Positions 16,473 through 25,853 are shown, counted from the stretch's first letter. The stretch is 50,451 bases of DNA from Terriglobia bacterium (GCA_020073645.1 JAIQET010000029.1:1-50451); one strand, 5' to 3'. Program-made: numbers and translations. The notes: generated by a model not told the origin, from the letters alone.

Positions 16473-18086
16473 ATGAAAGTTCCTCTTACTCCAATCCGGT
16501 TCCTCCGGTATGCACGCGAGCAATTCCCCGATAAGACGGGAGTAGTCTGCGGCGCAGAGCGCTTCACCTACACGCAATTCGCGGATCGCGCCGGCCGGTT
16601 GGCGGGTGCTCTGATCGCCGCTGGCGTAAACCGCGGCGATCGCATTGCCTTTCTGAGCACCAACTGCCACCGCCTGCTCGAGGCTTACTTCGGAGTTCTG
16701 GAGGCCGGCTGCGTCCTCCTTCCTCTGAACATAAGGCTCGCACCCCATGAACTGGGCTTCGTGTTGAACGATGCCCAGGCCAGATTCCTGTTCCTCGAGG
16801 CGCAGTTCCTTCCGTTGGTGGAGGCCTTTCGGCAGGAAGTTCCTTCGATCGAGGCGTTCTTCCTTCTGGACGGTCCACCGCAGGGGAATTGGCTGGCACC
16901 ACAGAATTACGACGGTCTTCTGGAGGCTTCCCGGCCGTTCCAGTGCGACTTCATGGAAGTTGACGAGGACTCGCTCGCCGAGCTCTTTTACACCAGTGGT
17001 ACCAGCGATCGCCCCAAAGGCGTCATGCTGACCCACCGCAACGTGTATCTGCATGCTCTGTCCATCATCGCCGCCCACCAGACCAACCCGACCACCATGG
17101 GCCTGTCCTCGTTTGATTCGGTGACGCTGCACACCATTCCCTTGTTCCACGCCAATGGCTGGGGCGCTGCTCACACCATCACGCTGGTGGGCGGCACTCA
17201 CGTCATGATTCACCACTTCAACCCGGTCGAGGTGTTCCGCCTCATCGAGCGGGAACGAGTGCGCACCTGTTGCCTGGTTCCCACCATGGCCACTGCCTTG
17301 ATCCATTCGCCCGAAAGACACAAGTTCGATTTGAGCAGTCTGCAGGCCATCAACATTGGCGGAGCCGCATCCTCGCCGACCCTGGTGCGGGAAGTCGAGG
17401 AGAAACTGGGCTGCGCGTGCTTCTCCGGCTATGGGCTAACCGAGACTTCCCCGGCCCTGACCATTTCGCCAATGAAACCGGGCTTGTCGTGGCAGGGAGA
17501 AAAACGCTATGCCGGGGCCGCGATGACCGGCTTTGCGATTCCGGGGGTCGAACTTCGGGTGGTGGACGCGAACGGAAACGACGTGCCGCACGACGGTACT
17601 ACCATCGGCGAGGTGGTGGCACGAGGCGACGTCGTCATGGAGGGTTACTGGAGACAACCCGCGGCCACCAATGCTGCCTTGCAAGGCGGCTGGTTTCACA
17701 CTGGAGACGTAGCCACCATCGATCAGGACAACTACGTCCAGATCGTGGACCGCAAGAAAGACATCATCGTCAGCGGCGGCGAGAACATCTCCTCGCTTGA
17801 AGTTGAGAAAGCACTGGCGGCACACCCCAGCGTGTACGAGGCAATCGTCATTCCGGTTCCCGACGAGAAGTGGGGGGAAGCGCCCAAAGCGCTCGTGGTT
17901 CTCAAACCGGGATCACAAGCCACGGAAGCCGAGTTGCTGGAGTTTTGTCGTTCCAAGTTGTCCCACTATAAGTGTCCGCACTCCATCGAGTTTTTCGACA
18001 GCTTGCCCAAGACCGGTACCGGCAAGCTCTTGAAGCGAGAGCTGCGAAAGAAATACTGGACTGCGCAGAAGAGTTCCGTTTCGTAG
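16473..18086 (+). CDS. AMP-forming acyl-CoA synthetase (medium/long-chain type)
   Basis: A 537-aa ANL-superfamily acyl-CoA ligase. Motifs in order: FYTSGTSDRPKGVMLTHRN (~residues 170-190), IPLFHANGWG, GYGLTETSP (~320), GWFHTGDVATIDQDNYVQI, DRKKDIIVSGGENISSLEVE and PKTGTGKLLKRELR with the adenylation Lys. It would activate a free fatty (or hydroxy-fatty) acid to CoA ester for the operon's oxidation enzymes. It lies 9 nt after the interrupted phosphatase gene with no strong ribosome-binding site, so its expression may depend on coupling to upstream translation, which the TGA could affect. The motif set differs from the ligase at 10165-11730, so the two are not recent duplicates. Confidence 0.92.
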   Translation: MKVPLTPIRFLRYAREQFPDKTGVVCGAERFTYTQFADRAGRLAGALIAAGVNRGDRIAFLSTNCHRLLEAYFGVLEAGCVLLPLNIRLAPHELGFVLNDAQARFLFLEAQFLPLVEAFRQEVPSIEAFFLLDGPPQGNWLAPQNYDGLLEASRPFQCDFMEVDEDSLAELFYTSGTSDRPKGVMLTHRNVYLHALSIIAAHQTNPTTMGLSSFDSVTLHTIPLFHANGWGAAHTITLVGGTHVMIHHFNPVEVFRLIERERVRTCCLVPTMATALIHSPERHKFDLSSLQAINIGGAASSPTLVREVEEKLGCACFSGYGLTETSPALTISPMKPGLSWQGEKRYAGAAMTGFAIPGVELRVVDANGNDVPHDGTTIGEVVARGDVVMEGYWRQPAATNAALQGGWFHTGDVATIDQDNYVQIVDRKKDIIVSGGENISSLEVEKALAAHPSVYEAIVIPVPDEKWGEAPKALVVLKPGSQATEAELLEFCRSKLSHYKCPHSIEFFDSLPKTGTGKLLKRELRKKYWTAQKSSVS

Positions 18087-18104
18087 CCCCACAGGATCTC
18101 AACG

Positions 18105-18572
18105 ATGAAAGCGATGAAGCGGCACATGCGATGGCTGTTGAACCTCTATCCTCCGTATCTGGGTGCAGGGATCCGCATCAAGCGGCTCCAGCCCGACTGG
18201 AGGGCCATCGATGTGGAGATGAAGCTGCGCTTCTGGAATTCCAACTACGTCGGCACTCATTTCGGAGGCTCGTTGTACTCCATGACCGACCCGTTTTACA
18301 TGCTGATGCTCATCGAGAATCTGGGCCGGGACTACATCGTGTGGGACAAGTCGGCGAGCGTTCGCTTCAGGAGGCCGGGGAAGGGAAAGGTCTCGGCCAG
18401 CTTTCGACTGTCCGATGAGCAGATCGAGGGTATACGCCAGAGACTGAATACGCAGGAGAAAGTCGAGCCCACTTTTGTGGTCGAAGTGAAAGACGAGACC
18501 GGCGCCGTGGTTGCCGAGGTAGAGAAGGTGCTATATGTCCGGAAGAAAGAGCTTGGGAACGATCCGAAGTGA
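18105..18572 (+). CDS. DUF4442 hotdog-fold protein, thioesterase-like
   Basis: 155 residues resembling DUF4442/PaaI-like hotdog proteins. Visible features are LYPPYLGAGIRIKRLQPDW, LRFWNSNYVGTHFGGSLYSMTDPFYMLMLIENLG (the conserved N-x-G-T-x-F-G-G-S helix region) and VWDKSASVRFRRPGKG. Family members are predicted acyl-CoA or acyl-ACP thioesterases or binding proteins. Context between an acyl-CoA ligase and a MaoC hydratase (18-19 nt gaps) supports a role in releasing or buffering acyl-CoA. The catalytic mechanism is not established for this family. Confidence 0.85.
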   Translation: MKAMKRHMRWLLNLYPPYLGAGIRIKRLQPDWRAIDVEMKLRFWNSNYVGTHFGGSLYSMTDPFYMLMLIENLGRDYIVWDKSASVRFRRPGKGKVSASFRLSDEQIEGIRQRLNTQEKVEPTFVVEVKDETGAVVAEVEKVLYVRKKELGNDPK

Positions 18573-18590
18573 CCGGTAGGGGAGACCGCC

Positions 18591-19052
18591 ATGCCAACAG
18601 CGGTATCTACAACGCTCGAAGACCTCAGGGAATCAGTTGGTCGTGAGATCGCTTGCACCGATTGGGTCTTGCTGGCGCAGGAGAAGATTGACGCGTTTGC
18701 CGAAGCCACCGGCGATCGCCAATGGATTCATGTGGATCGCGAGCGTGCGCAGCGCGAATCACTGTACGGAACCACCGTGGCACACGGCTTTTTGACGCTT
18801 TCTCTGCTGAGCCGGTTCCTGGCCGAAGGCATTCACGTCCGCGGAGCGGGCATGGCGGTCAATTACGGTTTGAATCGAGTGCGCTTTCCCGCACCCGTTC
18901 CCGCAGGTTCGAAGATTCGAGCCCGCTTCGCATTGGCTTCTCTGAAGGATTTTGCCGGCGGAGTGGAAGCCGTCTTCTCCGTATCCATTGAGGCCCAGCA
19001 CACGGAAAAACCAGTTTGCGTTGCAGAGTGGGTCATTCGTTATTACGCATAG
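18591..19052 (+). CDS. MaoC-like (R)-specific enoyl-CoA hydratase
   Basis: A 153-aa single hotdog-domain MaoC dehydratase. The hydratase-2 motif is TGDRQWIHVD (residues ~41-50), with catalytic Asp and His in the GDxNPxHxD pattern, followed by YGTTVAHGFLTLSLL. A good ribosome-binding site (GGGGAG 6 nt upstream) supports the start. Such enzymes interconvert trans-2-enoyl-CoA and (R)-3-hydroxyacyl-CoA, the direct monomer for PHA synthesis, linking beta-oxidation to granule metabolism when a PHA synthase is present elsewhere. It could also help process hydroxy-acid intermediates. The gene sits between DUF4442 and the bifunctional fadB/J-like gene. Confidence 0.9.
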   Translation: MPTAVSTTLEDLRESVGREIACTDWVLLAQEKIDAFAEATGDRQWIHVDRERAQRESLYGTTVAHGFLTLSLLSRFLAEGIHVRGAGMAVNYGLNRVRFPAPVPAGSKIRARFALASLKDFAGGVEAVFSVSIEAQHTEKPVCVAEWVIRYYA

Positions 19053-19083
19053 CAAACCAGCAAGGGACAGAAAGGGTTCCGGT

Positions 19084-21207
19084 ATGAACGAGCTAGTTCA
19101 ACTCACGAAAGACGAAGGCATTGCGATCATCACGATCAACAATCCCCCGGTGAATGCATTGAGCCCCGGCGTGCCGGAGGGAATTCTCGAAGCCATCGAG
19201 CACATCGACCGGGATGACAGCGTCAAAGCTGCAGTGCTGATCGGCGCAGGCTCGACCTTCATCGCCGGCGCCGACATCAAGGAATTCATCAAGATTACTT
19301 CCGGCAAGGCGCGCGGCACGCCCCTGCTTCCACTGCTTCAGCGAATCGAAGACTGCCGCAAGCCGGTCGTGATGGCCATCCACGGCACCGCCTTCGGCGG
19401 CGGCCTGGAAGTGGCGATGGCCGGGCACTACCGCGTTGCGGCTCCCGGCGCTCTGCTCGGCCAGCCGGAGGTGAAGCTTGGCATCATCCCCGGTGCGGGC
19501 GGGACGCAGCGGCTGCCTCGGCTGGCGGGCGTGGCTAAAGCCGTCGAGATGTGCGCTGGTGGCAATCCCGTCAAAGGGAATGAAGCGGCGCAACTCGGCA
19601 TCATCGATCGCCTGATTGAAGGCGATCTGCTGGCCGGTGCGGTCGCCTTTGCGCGTGAGGTTGCGCACAAGGCTGCGCCCAGGACGCGCGAGCGGCAAAA
19701 CAAGCTGGGCACTCCGGTGCAGAACGCGCCCATCTTTGCAGCCGCGCGCGAGGCGGCGAAAGCCCGGCAACGCGGCCTGATGGCGCCGCTCGCCGCCATT
19801 GACGCAGTCGAAGCCGCCACCCGGCTCCCGTTCCACGAGGGCTGCGAGGTGGAACGCAAGCTGTTCACCGAGTGCCTGTTCTCGGATCAGTCCAAGGCGC
19901 TCATCCACATCTTTTTCGGGGAACGCGAAGTGGCGAAGATCCCGGATGTGCCGAAGGAGACACCCACCCTGCCAGTGAAGACTGCCGCCGTCGTGGGTGC
20001 AGGAACCATGGGCGGCGGCATCGCTATGGTATTTGCCAACGCGGGCATTCCCGTCCTGCTCAAGGACACTGACCAGGCGGCGCTCGACCGCGGTCTGGCC
20101 ACCATTCAGAAAAACTACGCAGCCTCGGTCAGGCGTGGCCGCCTCACGCAGCAGTTTGTTGACGAGCGATTGAAGCTGATTAAGCCCACCCTCGGCTATG
20201 ACGGTTTCGCCACAGTTGACATGGTAGTGGAGGCAGTTTTTGAGGGCATGGCGCTCAAGCAGCAAGTGTTCAGAGAACTCGATCGCATCTGCAAGCCGGG
20301 TGCGATTCTCGCCAGCAACACCTCAACTCTCAACATTGACGAGATCGCATCGGCCACGTCGCGGCCGGAGACTGTCATTGGCACGCACTTCTTCAGTCCG
20401 GCAAACGTCATGCGGCTGCTGGAAATCGTGCGCGGCAAGGCGACTAGTAAGGAAGTAATTGCCACCTGCATGCAGCTATCGAAAAAGTTGGGGAAAGTGG
20501 GAGTGCTCGTCGGAAACTGCCGCGGCTTTGTCGCCAACCGAATGTTCCATCCCTATATGCGCGAAGCGATGTTCCTGGTGGAAGAGGGGACCGGAGTCGA
20601 AGCGGTAGATAAAGCCCTCTATGACTTCGGTATGGCGATGGGTCCGCTGGCGACCGGCGATTTGGCCGGCATTGACGTGGGCTGGCGCATCCGGCGGGAA
20701 TACGAGCACCTTGAAAAGCCCGGCATACGCCAACCGATCGCTGCCGATCGTTTGTACGAGATGGGCCGCTACGGCCAGAAGACCGGAGGCGGCTGGTACA
20801 AGTACGATGAGAACCGGCGCGCGATCCCTGATCCCGGGATTACCGAACTGATCAGTCGCTGGGCGGCCGAGGCCGACATCCCCCAGCGCTACATCTCCCC
20901 GGAGGAGATCGTAGAACGCTGCATTTACTCATTGGTAAATGAGGGAGCGCGCATTCTGGAAGAAGGTCACGCCCTCCGTGCCGTTGACATCGACATGATC
21001 TTTATCAACGGCTTCGGATTCCCCGCCCATCGTGGCGGGCCCATGTGGTACGCCGACACCGTAGGCGTGAAGAAGGTTTACGAGCGAGTCTGCGAATTTC
21101 ACCGGCAGCACGGCGAACTCTGGGAGCCGGCGCCGTTGTTGAGAAAACTGGCGGCCGAGGGCGGAACCTTTGCGGAGCTCCGGGTGGAGCAGGGTGCGCT
21201 GGCGTAG
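19084..21207 (+). CDS. Bifunctional enoyl-CoA hydratase/3-hydroxyacyl-CoA dehydrogenase (FadB/FadJ-type)
   Basis: 707 residues from ATG 19084. The N-terminal crotonase domain (1-~190) shows STFIAGADIKEF (oxyanion region) and the two catalytic Glu positions in FGGGLEVAM and GQPEVKLGIIPGAGGTQRLPR. The central Rossmann domain (from ~300) starts AAVVGAGTMGGGIAMVFANAG (NAD-binding GxGxxG) and includes the catalytic His in GTHFFSPANVMRLLEIV. C-terminal 3HCDH domains end near residue 690 (FINGFGFPAHRGGPMWYAD). It performs two successive beta-oxidation steps on acyl-CoA. A thiolase (FadA) partner is expected but is not in this operon or window. A 12-nt gap precedes the SDR gene. Confidence 0.95.
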   Translation: MNELVQLTKDEGIAIITINNPPVNALSPGVPEGILEAIEHIDRDDSVKAAVLIGAGSTFIAGADIKEFIKITSGKARGTPLLPLLQRIEDCRKPVVMAIHGTAFGGGLEVAMAGHYRVAAPGALLGQPEVKLGIIPGAGGTQRLPRLAGVAKAVEMCAGGNPVKGNEAAQLGIIDRLIEGDLLAGAVAFAREVAHKAAPRTRERQNKLGTPVQNAPIFAAAREAAKARQRGLMAPLAAIDAVEAATRLPFHEGCEVERKLFTECLFSDQSKALIHIFFGEREVAKIPDVPKETPTLPVKTAAVVGAGTMGGGIAMVFANAGIPVLLKDTDQAALDRGLATIQKNYAASVRRGRLTQQFVDERLKLIKPTLGYDGFATVDMVVEAVFEGMALKQQVFRELDRICKPGAILASNTSTLNIDEIASATSRPETVIGTHFFSPANVMRLLEIVRGKATSKEVIATCMQLSKKLGKVGVLVGNCRGFVANRMFHPYMREAMFLVEEGTGVEAVDKALYDFGMAMGPLATGDLAGIDVGWRIRREYEHLEKPGIRQPIAADRLYEMGRYGQKTGGGWYKYDENRRAIPDPGITELISRWAAEADIPQRYISPEEIVERCIYSLVNEGARILEEGHALRAVDIDMIFINGFGFPAHRGGPMWYADTVGVKKVYERVCEFHRQHGELWEPAPLLRKLAAEGGTFAELRVEQGALA

Positions 21208-21219
21208 GAAGGAGTACGC

Positions 21220-22002
21220 ATGCAGCTAAGGAACAAAGTGGTGGTGGTTACAGGCGGCGCCAACGGCATCGGCCGGGCGCTTTGCCGGCGCTTCGCCGCC
21301 GAGGGTGCAAGGGCAGTGATCGTCGCCGACATCCAGGCCGCCGCCGCCCAGGTCGCCAGCGAGGTTGGTGGTGTTGCGATTCAAACTAATGTTACGCACG
21401 AACCTGACGTGATCCGTCTGGTGGAGAAGACCCTGAACGACTTCGGGGTCATCGACCTGTTCTGCTCCAATGCCGGTGTCGGCGCCCAGGGAGGCGTGGA
21501 AGCATCGGACCAGGATTGGTTGAAGAGTTGGAACGTCAACGTAATGGCACATGTGTACGCAGCTCGCGCGGTACTGCCAGCGATGCTGGCCCGGGGTGAG
21601 GGGTACCTGCTGCAGACTGTCTCGGCCGCGGGCCTGCTCACCCAGCTTGGCTCAGCTCCCTATGCGGTGACCAAACACGCCGCGCTGGCGCTCGCCGAGT
21701 GGATCGTGATTACCCATGGCGACCGGGGCATCAAGGTTTCGGCCTTGTGCCCGCAAGGGGTGCGCACCGACATGTTGCGCCGCGCCGAGTTTGGCGGTGG
21801 AGCTTTCCTGCTGGACACAGCGCTTGAACCCGAGCAGGTTGCTGACGAGGTGGTCAAGGGACTGGCGCAGGAGCGGTTCCTGATCCTGCCCCATCCCGAG
21901 GTCGCCGAATATTTCCGGCGCAAGGCCACCGACTACGACCGGTGGTTGCGTGGCATGCGCAAACTGCAGGCAAGCACGCAGGTGCTGAAGGCGCCTGCCT
22001 AG
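21220..22002 (+). CDS. Short-chain dehydrogenase/reductase
   Basis: A 260-aa classical SDR. Cofactor motif [10 protein letters not shown] (residues ~8-17), DI after beta2 (suggesting NAD preference), SNAGVGAQG (NAG motif), catalytic Ser in TVSAAG and YAVTK (Tyr-x3-Lys). The start has AAGGAG 5 nt upstream. It would oxidise or reduce a hydroxyl/keto group of an acyl-CoA or a related metabolite. In the Pseudomonas levulinate operon an SDR has an analogous place. The C-terminal part ([11 protein letters not shown]) is unremarkable. Substrate unknown. Confidence 0.9.
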   Translation: MQLRNKVVVVTGGANGIGRALCRRFAAEGARAVIVADIQAAAAQVASEVGGVAIQTNVTHEPDVIRLVEKTLNDFGVIDLFCSNAGVGAQGGVEASDQDWLKSWNVNVMAHVYAARAVLPAMLARGEGYLLQTVSAAGLLTQLGSAPYAVTKHAALALAEWIVITHGDRGIKVSALCPQGVRTDMLRRAEFGGGAFLLDTALEPEQVADEVVKGLAQERFLILPHPEVAEYFRRKATDYDRWLRGMRKLQASTQVLKAPA

Positions 22003-22072
22003 AAAGTGTGCCCGAGGCTGTCATTCATCATTGAATTGAAACTGCACAAATACATCTTGAGGGAGAAAGAAT

Positions 22073-23872
22073 ATGGCCACAGTTACTGCAGTACCCGCTG
22101 CCAAGATCTCCGGCGGCAGCTTCCTGATCGAGGCGTGCCCGCCAGAAAACGTTTTTACCCCGGAAGACTTTACCGAGCAGCACAAGCTCATCGCACACAC
22201 CGCCGAGGAATTCGCGGTCAATGAAATCTTCCCCAATATCGAGAGGATGGAGCACAAGGAGTTCTCCGTCACCCGGGAACTGGTGAAGAAAGCAGGCGAC
22301 CTGGGCCTGAGCGCGGTAGACACCCCCGAAGCTTATGGTGGCCTGCAGATGGATAAGGTCACTTCGGCGATCATCGCCGATCGCCTGGCAACGTATGGTG
22401 GCTTCAGCGCCACCTGGGGCGCCCACACCTGCATTGGCACGCTGCCCATCGTTTACTTCGGCACCGAAGAGCAGAAGAAGAAGTATCTGCCCAAGCTGGC
22501 CTCAAGCGAGATAGTCGGCGCTTATGCCCTCTCGGAATCGTCTTCGGCATCCGATTCCCTCAACTGCCGCGCGCGCGCCGAGCTTTCCTCCAATGGCAAG
22601 TACTACGTCCTCAATGGCGAAAAGATGTGGATCACGAATGCCTCCTTCGCCGATTTGTTCACGGTCTTTGCCAAGGTCAACGGAGAAAAATTCACTGCTT
22701 TCCTGATCGAGCGCAATTTCCCCGGCTTTTCCGTAGGTGCAGAAGAACACAAAATGGGCATCCGCGGGTCGTCCACCTGCCCGCTCATCCTGAATGACTG
22801 CAAAGTGCCGGTGGAGAACGTCCTCGGCGAGATCGGCAAGGGACATCACATTGCCTTCAACGTCCTGAACGTTGGACGCTTCAAGCTGGGGGCTGGATGT
22901 GTAGGCTCGGCACGCTACTGCATCGAGAGCGCGATCGCCTACGCCAAGCAGCGCAAAGCATTCGGCAAGGTGATTGCCGATTTCGGACTAATTCGCGAAA
23001 AGCTGGCCAACATTGCGGTCGGTATCTTCACCGGCGAAGCCATGGCCTATCGCACCGTGGGCATGATGGATGCGGCCATTGCCGGCCTCGGCCAGTCCCA
23101 CTCTTCCGATATGGCCGCCGTCCGCAAGATCATCGACGAGTACGCCATCGAATGTTCCATCCTCAAGGTATGGGGCTCGGAACTGATCGATTACGTGGTC
23201 GATGAAATGGTGCAAATCTACGGTGGATACGGTTTCGTCGAAGAGTATCCGGCGGAGCGCGCCTACCGCGACTCCCGCATCAACCGGATCTTCGAGGGCA
23301 CCAACGAGATCAACCGCCTGGTCATCACCGGGTTCTTGCTGAAACGGGCCATGTCCGGACAGTTGCCGCTTATGCCCGCGATCAAGAAGCTCATGGACGA
23401 GGTGCTTTCCGGCGCTACCGCTGAAGGCGACGGCGACGGTGCCTTCACAGAAGAACGGAAACTCGTCGCCAGTGCGAAGAAGATGGGTCTCTTCGCCGCT
23501 GGCGTCGCCACCCAGAAGTATATGCAGGCCCTTCAGGACCAGCAGGAGATCATGGGTGCAATTGCCGACATGGCGATTGAGACTTATGCCATGGAATCAG
23601 CCATGCTGCGTGCCCAGAAACTGGCCGCGCAGAATGGCGAGGCGGGTTCCACGCTTGCCATTGCCATGACCCGCGTCTACCTCTCGACCGCCATCGAGAA
23701 GATTGACAGCGCCGCCAAGAAGGTCATTGCTGCGGTGAGCGAGGGCGATATGCTGCGCTCGCAAATGGCTATTCTGCGTCGGCTCGGCAAGCACGAGCCT
23801 TTTAACACGGTTGCTTTGCGGCAGAAAATCGCGCAAAGGGTGATTGAAGCCGGCAAGTACGTCGTGGCCTAG
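22073..23872 (+). CDS. Acyl-CoA dehydrogenase (~600-aa type)
   Basis: A 599-aa flavoprotein of the large acyl-CoA dehydrogenase group. Features: ALSESSSASDSLNCRARAEL, WITNASFADLFTVFAKV, KMGIRGSSTCPL, VLGEIGKGHHIAFNVLNVGRFKLGAG, KQRKAFGKVIADFG, and QIYGGYGFVEEYPAERAYRD followed by INRIFEGTNEINRL with the catalytic Glu. A C-terminal extension of ~150 residues (after ~430) resembles the extra helical domain of VLCAD-type enzymes, suggesting long-chain substrates. The ribosome-binding site GAGGGAG is 7 nt upstream. It catalyses the first oxidation step of beta-oxidation, passing electrons to ETF (not encoded here). Last gene of the operon; a hairpin-rich region follows. Confidence 0.93.
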   Translation: MATVTAVPAAKISGGSFLIEACPPENVFTPEDFTEQHKLIAHTAEEFAVNEIFPNIERMEHKEFSVTRELVKKAGDLGLSAVDTPEAYGGLQMDKVTSAIIADRLATYGGFSATWGAHTCIGTLPIVYFGTEEQKKKYLPKLASSEIVGAYALSESSSASDSLNCRARAELSSNGKYYVLNGEKMWITNASFADLFTVFAKVNGEKFTAFLIERNFPGFSVGAEEHKMGIRGSSTCPLILNDCKVPVENVLGEIGKGHHIAFNVLNVGRFKLGAGCVGSARYCIESAIAYAKQRKAFGKVIADFGLIREKLANIAVGIFTGEAMAYRTVGMMDAAIAGLGQSHSSDMAAVRKIIDEYAIECSILKVWGSELIDYVVDEMVQIYGGYGFVEEYPAERAYRDSRINRIFEGTNEINRLVITGFLLKRAMSGQLPLMPAIKKLMDEVLSGATAEGDGDGAFTEERKLVASAKKMGLFAAGVATQKYMQALQDQQEIMGAIADMAIETYAMESAMLRAQKLAAQNGEAGSTLAIAMTRVYLSTAIEKIDSAAKKVIAAVSEGDMLRSQMAILRRLGKHEPFNTVALRQKIAQRVIEAGKYVVA

Positions 23873-23896
23873 CAGTCGGCAAAGCCAGAGATGGGC

Positions 23897-23974
23897 AAGC
23901 CTTAGGCCGGCTCGTGACCCCTCTTGAGGGTTACGGGTGTTGCCTAAGGCTTCTGCCCGAGCGCTTCTTGGGCA
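23897..23974 (+). terminator. Hairpin cluster after the fatty-acid operon
   Basis: AAGCCTTAGGC (23897-23907) pairs perfectly with GCCTAAGGCTT (23942-23952), enclosing an inner CCCTC/GAGGG hairpin. A second small hairpin TGCCC/GGGCA follows (23955-23974). There is no long T-run, so this may be a factor-dependent terminator or RNA-stabilising structure. The ~320-bp gap to the next gene (23873-24195) holds nothing else recognisable. Confidence 0.55.
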
Positions 23975-24195
23975 CACCCCGGTCGACGGTTGTCACCCCC
24001 ATCACTGACATGGCGGTCACGCATCACCGCGTCCCGTTATTCCATCCGGCTAAGCTTAACCTTGGCCTGAGTTATTGCCCGTGTGGGGCTCGACCCCATC
24101 CGGTCAGAGCTGCCTCCGCCATGCCCAACAAAGACTGGGTATCCGCCCGCGAGAAGCTGGGGCGCAATCGCCCCCAACCTTAAGGGAGGGTCGTC

Positions 24196-25776
24196 ATGCC
24201 GCACGCTCAAGACTCTGGGCGTCTTTCCTGGGGAGACGCTCTCTTCCTTTATCTCGAACGCGAGGGTATGCCCCTTAACATCGCCTCCGTCAGCGTGTTT
24301 GAAGGGGTGATTTCGCTCGAAGCTTGCTGCCAGTTCATCGAGTCCAAGCTGCCTCTCATTCCCCGCTACCGCCAGCGCGTCGTAAGCCCTCCCTTTAATC
24401 TGGGTCTACCCACCTGGGAATATGATCCCAAGTTCGGCGTGCGCAACCACATTCGCGAGGTTACGCTCAAGCGTGGAACCGATTCTGAATTCAAGGCCGC
24501 GGCCGGCAAAATCCTGAGCACCACCCTGGATCGGCAGCGTCCTCTCTGGGATCTCATCCTGGTGCGCGGTTTGACAGGCAATCGCACCGGCCTTATCCTG
24601 CGCGTGCACCACTGCCTGGCGGATGGTGTAGCCGGGGTGGGCTTGATGAATGTCATGATGGACGCCAGCCCCGTGGCGCCGGCTGTGCCTGCCAAGAAGC
24701 TGCGGTTCCGCAAGCCTCCCCAAAAAGATGCCTGGACTTCGATTGTGGACGGGTGGATCAGTTGGTACGCCGGCATGGTGCAGCGGGTGCTAATGGCCCA
24801 ATCGGAGATACTGAATCTCGCTGAAAAGTTCGTGGCCGGCGAACCGTGGCCGGTGGGCGAGTTCGCTCGGCTGCTGCCAGAACTTGCTTCTCCCACCGAG
24901 CGGCTTTTCTTCAACGTGAACTATCGCGGGCCGCAGAAGTTCGCCTGGGCGGAAATTCCCATGGCCGAGGTCAAAGCCATACGCGAGGCCTGCGGAGGTA
25001 CTCACAATGATGTCGTCCTCGCACTCGTAACCGCCACCATTCGCCGTTACGCGGAGCACCATGGGGACCCGGTTCGACGACGCCTGCTGCGGATCATGGT
25101 TCCCGTGAATGTGCGCGGCGGTGACAGGCCGGGCGACTTGGGCAACCGCATCTCGCTACTTCCGGTCACCATCCCACTCGACATCCGCAATCCTCGAAAG
25201 CTCTTGGCCGCGGTGCGGGAGAGAATGGACTTTCTCAAACGTGCGCATATAGCCGAATTAGTCGGCTTAGCCGGAGGGCTGGTGGGGACGACGCCCACTC
25301 TCTTGCAGGCGTTCGCAGGACCGGTCGCGAGCAAGCTGCCGCTAACTCCCTTCAATCTGGTCTGCACCAACATTCCCGGCCCCCAGTCTCCGCTCTACCT
25401 GCTCGGCCACAAGATGCTGCAGTGGTATCCGTACGTGCCGGTCGGCGGCGACATGGCCGTAAACTGCGCCATCCTGAGTTACAACGGCACCAGCTATTTC
25501 GGGTTCAGCGGGGATGTGCACGCGGCACCGGACCTCAATCGCCTGGAAACATTTCTAAAATTGAGCTTGGAGGAACTGCGCAACGCAGCTCGCGGCAAGG
25601 CGCGGCGTAAGAAGCGCCCACGACCCAAGGCGAAGGCCGTGCTGGCGCCCGCACCAACGCCCGCGCCAGTCATAACCACCTCCGCTTCCCCGGCGCGGCC
25701 TTCGGTAGAACCAGCCCCGGCGGGAACACCCGTGACCGTTGAAGACAGAGTTCCGATGGGACTGGCTGCCGATTGA
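24196..25776 (+). CDS. WS/DGAT-type O-acyltransferase (wax ester synthase/diacylglycerol acyltransferase)
   Basis: A 526-aa acyltransferase that makes wax esters or triacylglycerol from acyl-CoA. The catalytic HHxxxDG motif is HHCLADG at residues 138-144. Other family marks are RPLWDL (~116-121), THNDVVLALV (ND motif), NLVCTNIPGP (~390) and VNCAILSYNG. The start has AGGGAGG 6 nt upstream. The last ~65 residues are Lys/Arg then Pro/Ala-rich (PAPTPAPVITT), a low-complexity tail not required in known enzymes. It lies downstream of the beta-oxidation operon but is separated by hairpins, so it is probably transcribed separately. Together with the phasin/PhaR pair it indicates neutral-lipid or polyester storage. 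Confidence 0.92.
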   Translation: MPHAQDSGRLSWGDALFLYLEREGMPLNIASVSVFEGVISLEACCQFIESKLPLIPRYRQRVVSPPFNLGLPTWEYDPKFGVRNHIREVTLKRGTDSEFKAAAGKILSTTLDRQRPLWDLILVRGLTGNRTGLILRVHHCLADGVAGVGLMNVMMDASPVAPAVPAKKLRFRKPPQKDAWTSIVDGWISWYAGMVQRVLMAQSEILNLAEKFVAGEPWPVGEFARLLPELASPTERLFFNVNYRGPQKFAWAEIPMAEVKAIREACGGTHNDVVLALVTATIRRYAEHHGDPVRRRLLRIMVPVNVRGGDRPGDLGNRISLLPVTIPLDIRNPRKLLAAVRERMDFLKRAHIAELVGLAGGLVGTTPTLLQAFAGPVASKLPLTPFNLVCTNIPGPQSPLYLLGHKMLQWYPYVPVGGDMAVNCAILSYNGTSYFGFSGDVHAAPDLNRLETFLKLSLEELRNAARGKARRKKRPRPKAKAVLAPAPTPAPVITTSASPARPSVEPAPAGTPVTVEDRVPMGLAAD

Positions 25777-25853
25777 TGGTTAGCAGCGGAAGCGGGGAAC
25801 CAGCCTCACGCGGTACAATAGCAACTCTTCAAATTTCGTAAGGAGCCCTGTCC

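Noticed and set aside
15075..17321. Long minus-strand open frames opposite the kinase, phosphatase and ligase genes (up to 497 codons)
   Set aside because: Shadow frames produced by GC-rich codon bias; the plus-strand genes carry all conserved motifs.
23914..24310. Three short plus-strand frames between the operon and the WS/DGAT gene
   Set aside because: They overlap hairpins or the WS/DGAT start and have no motif support.
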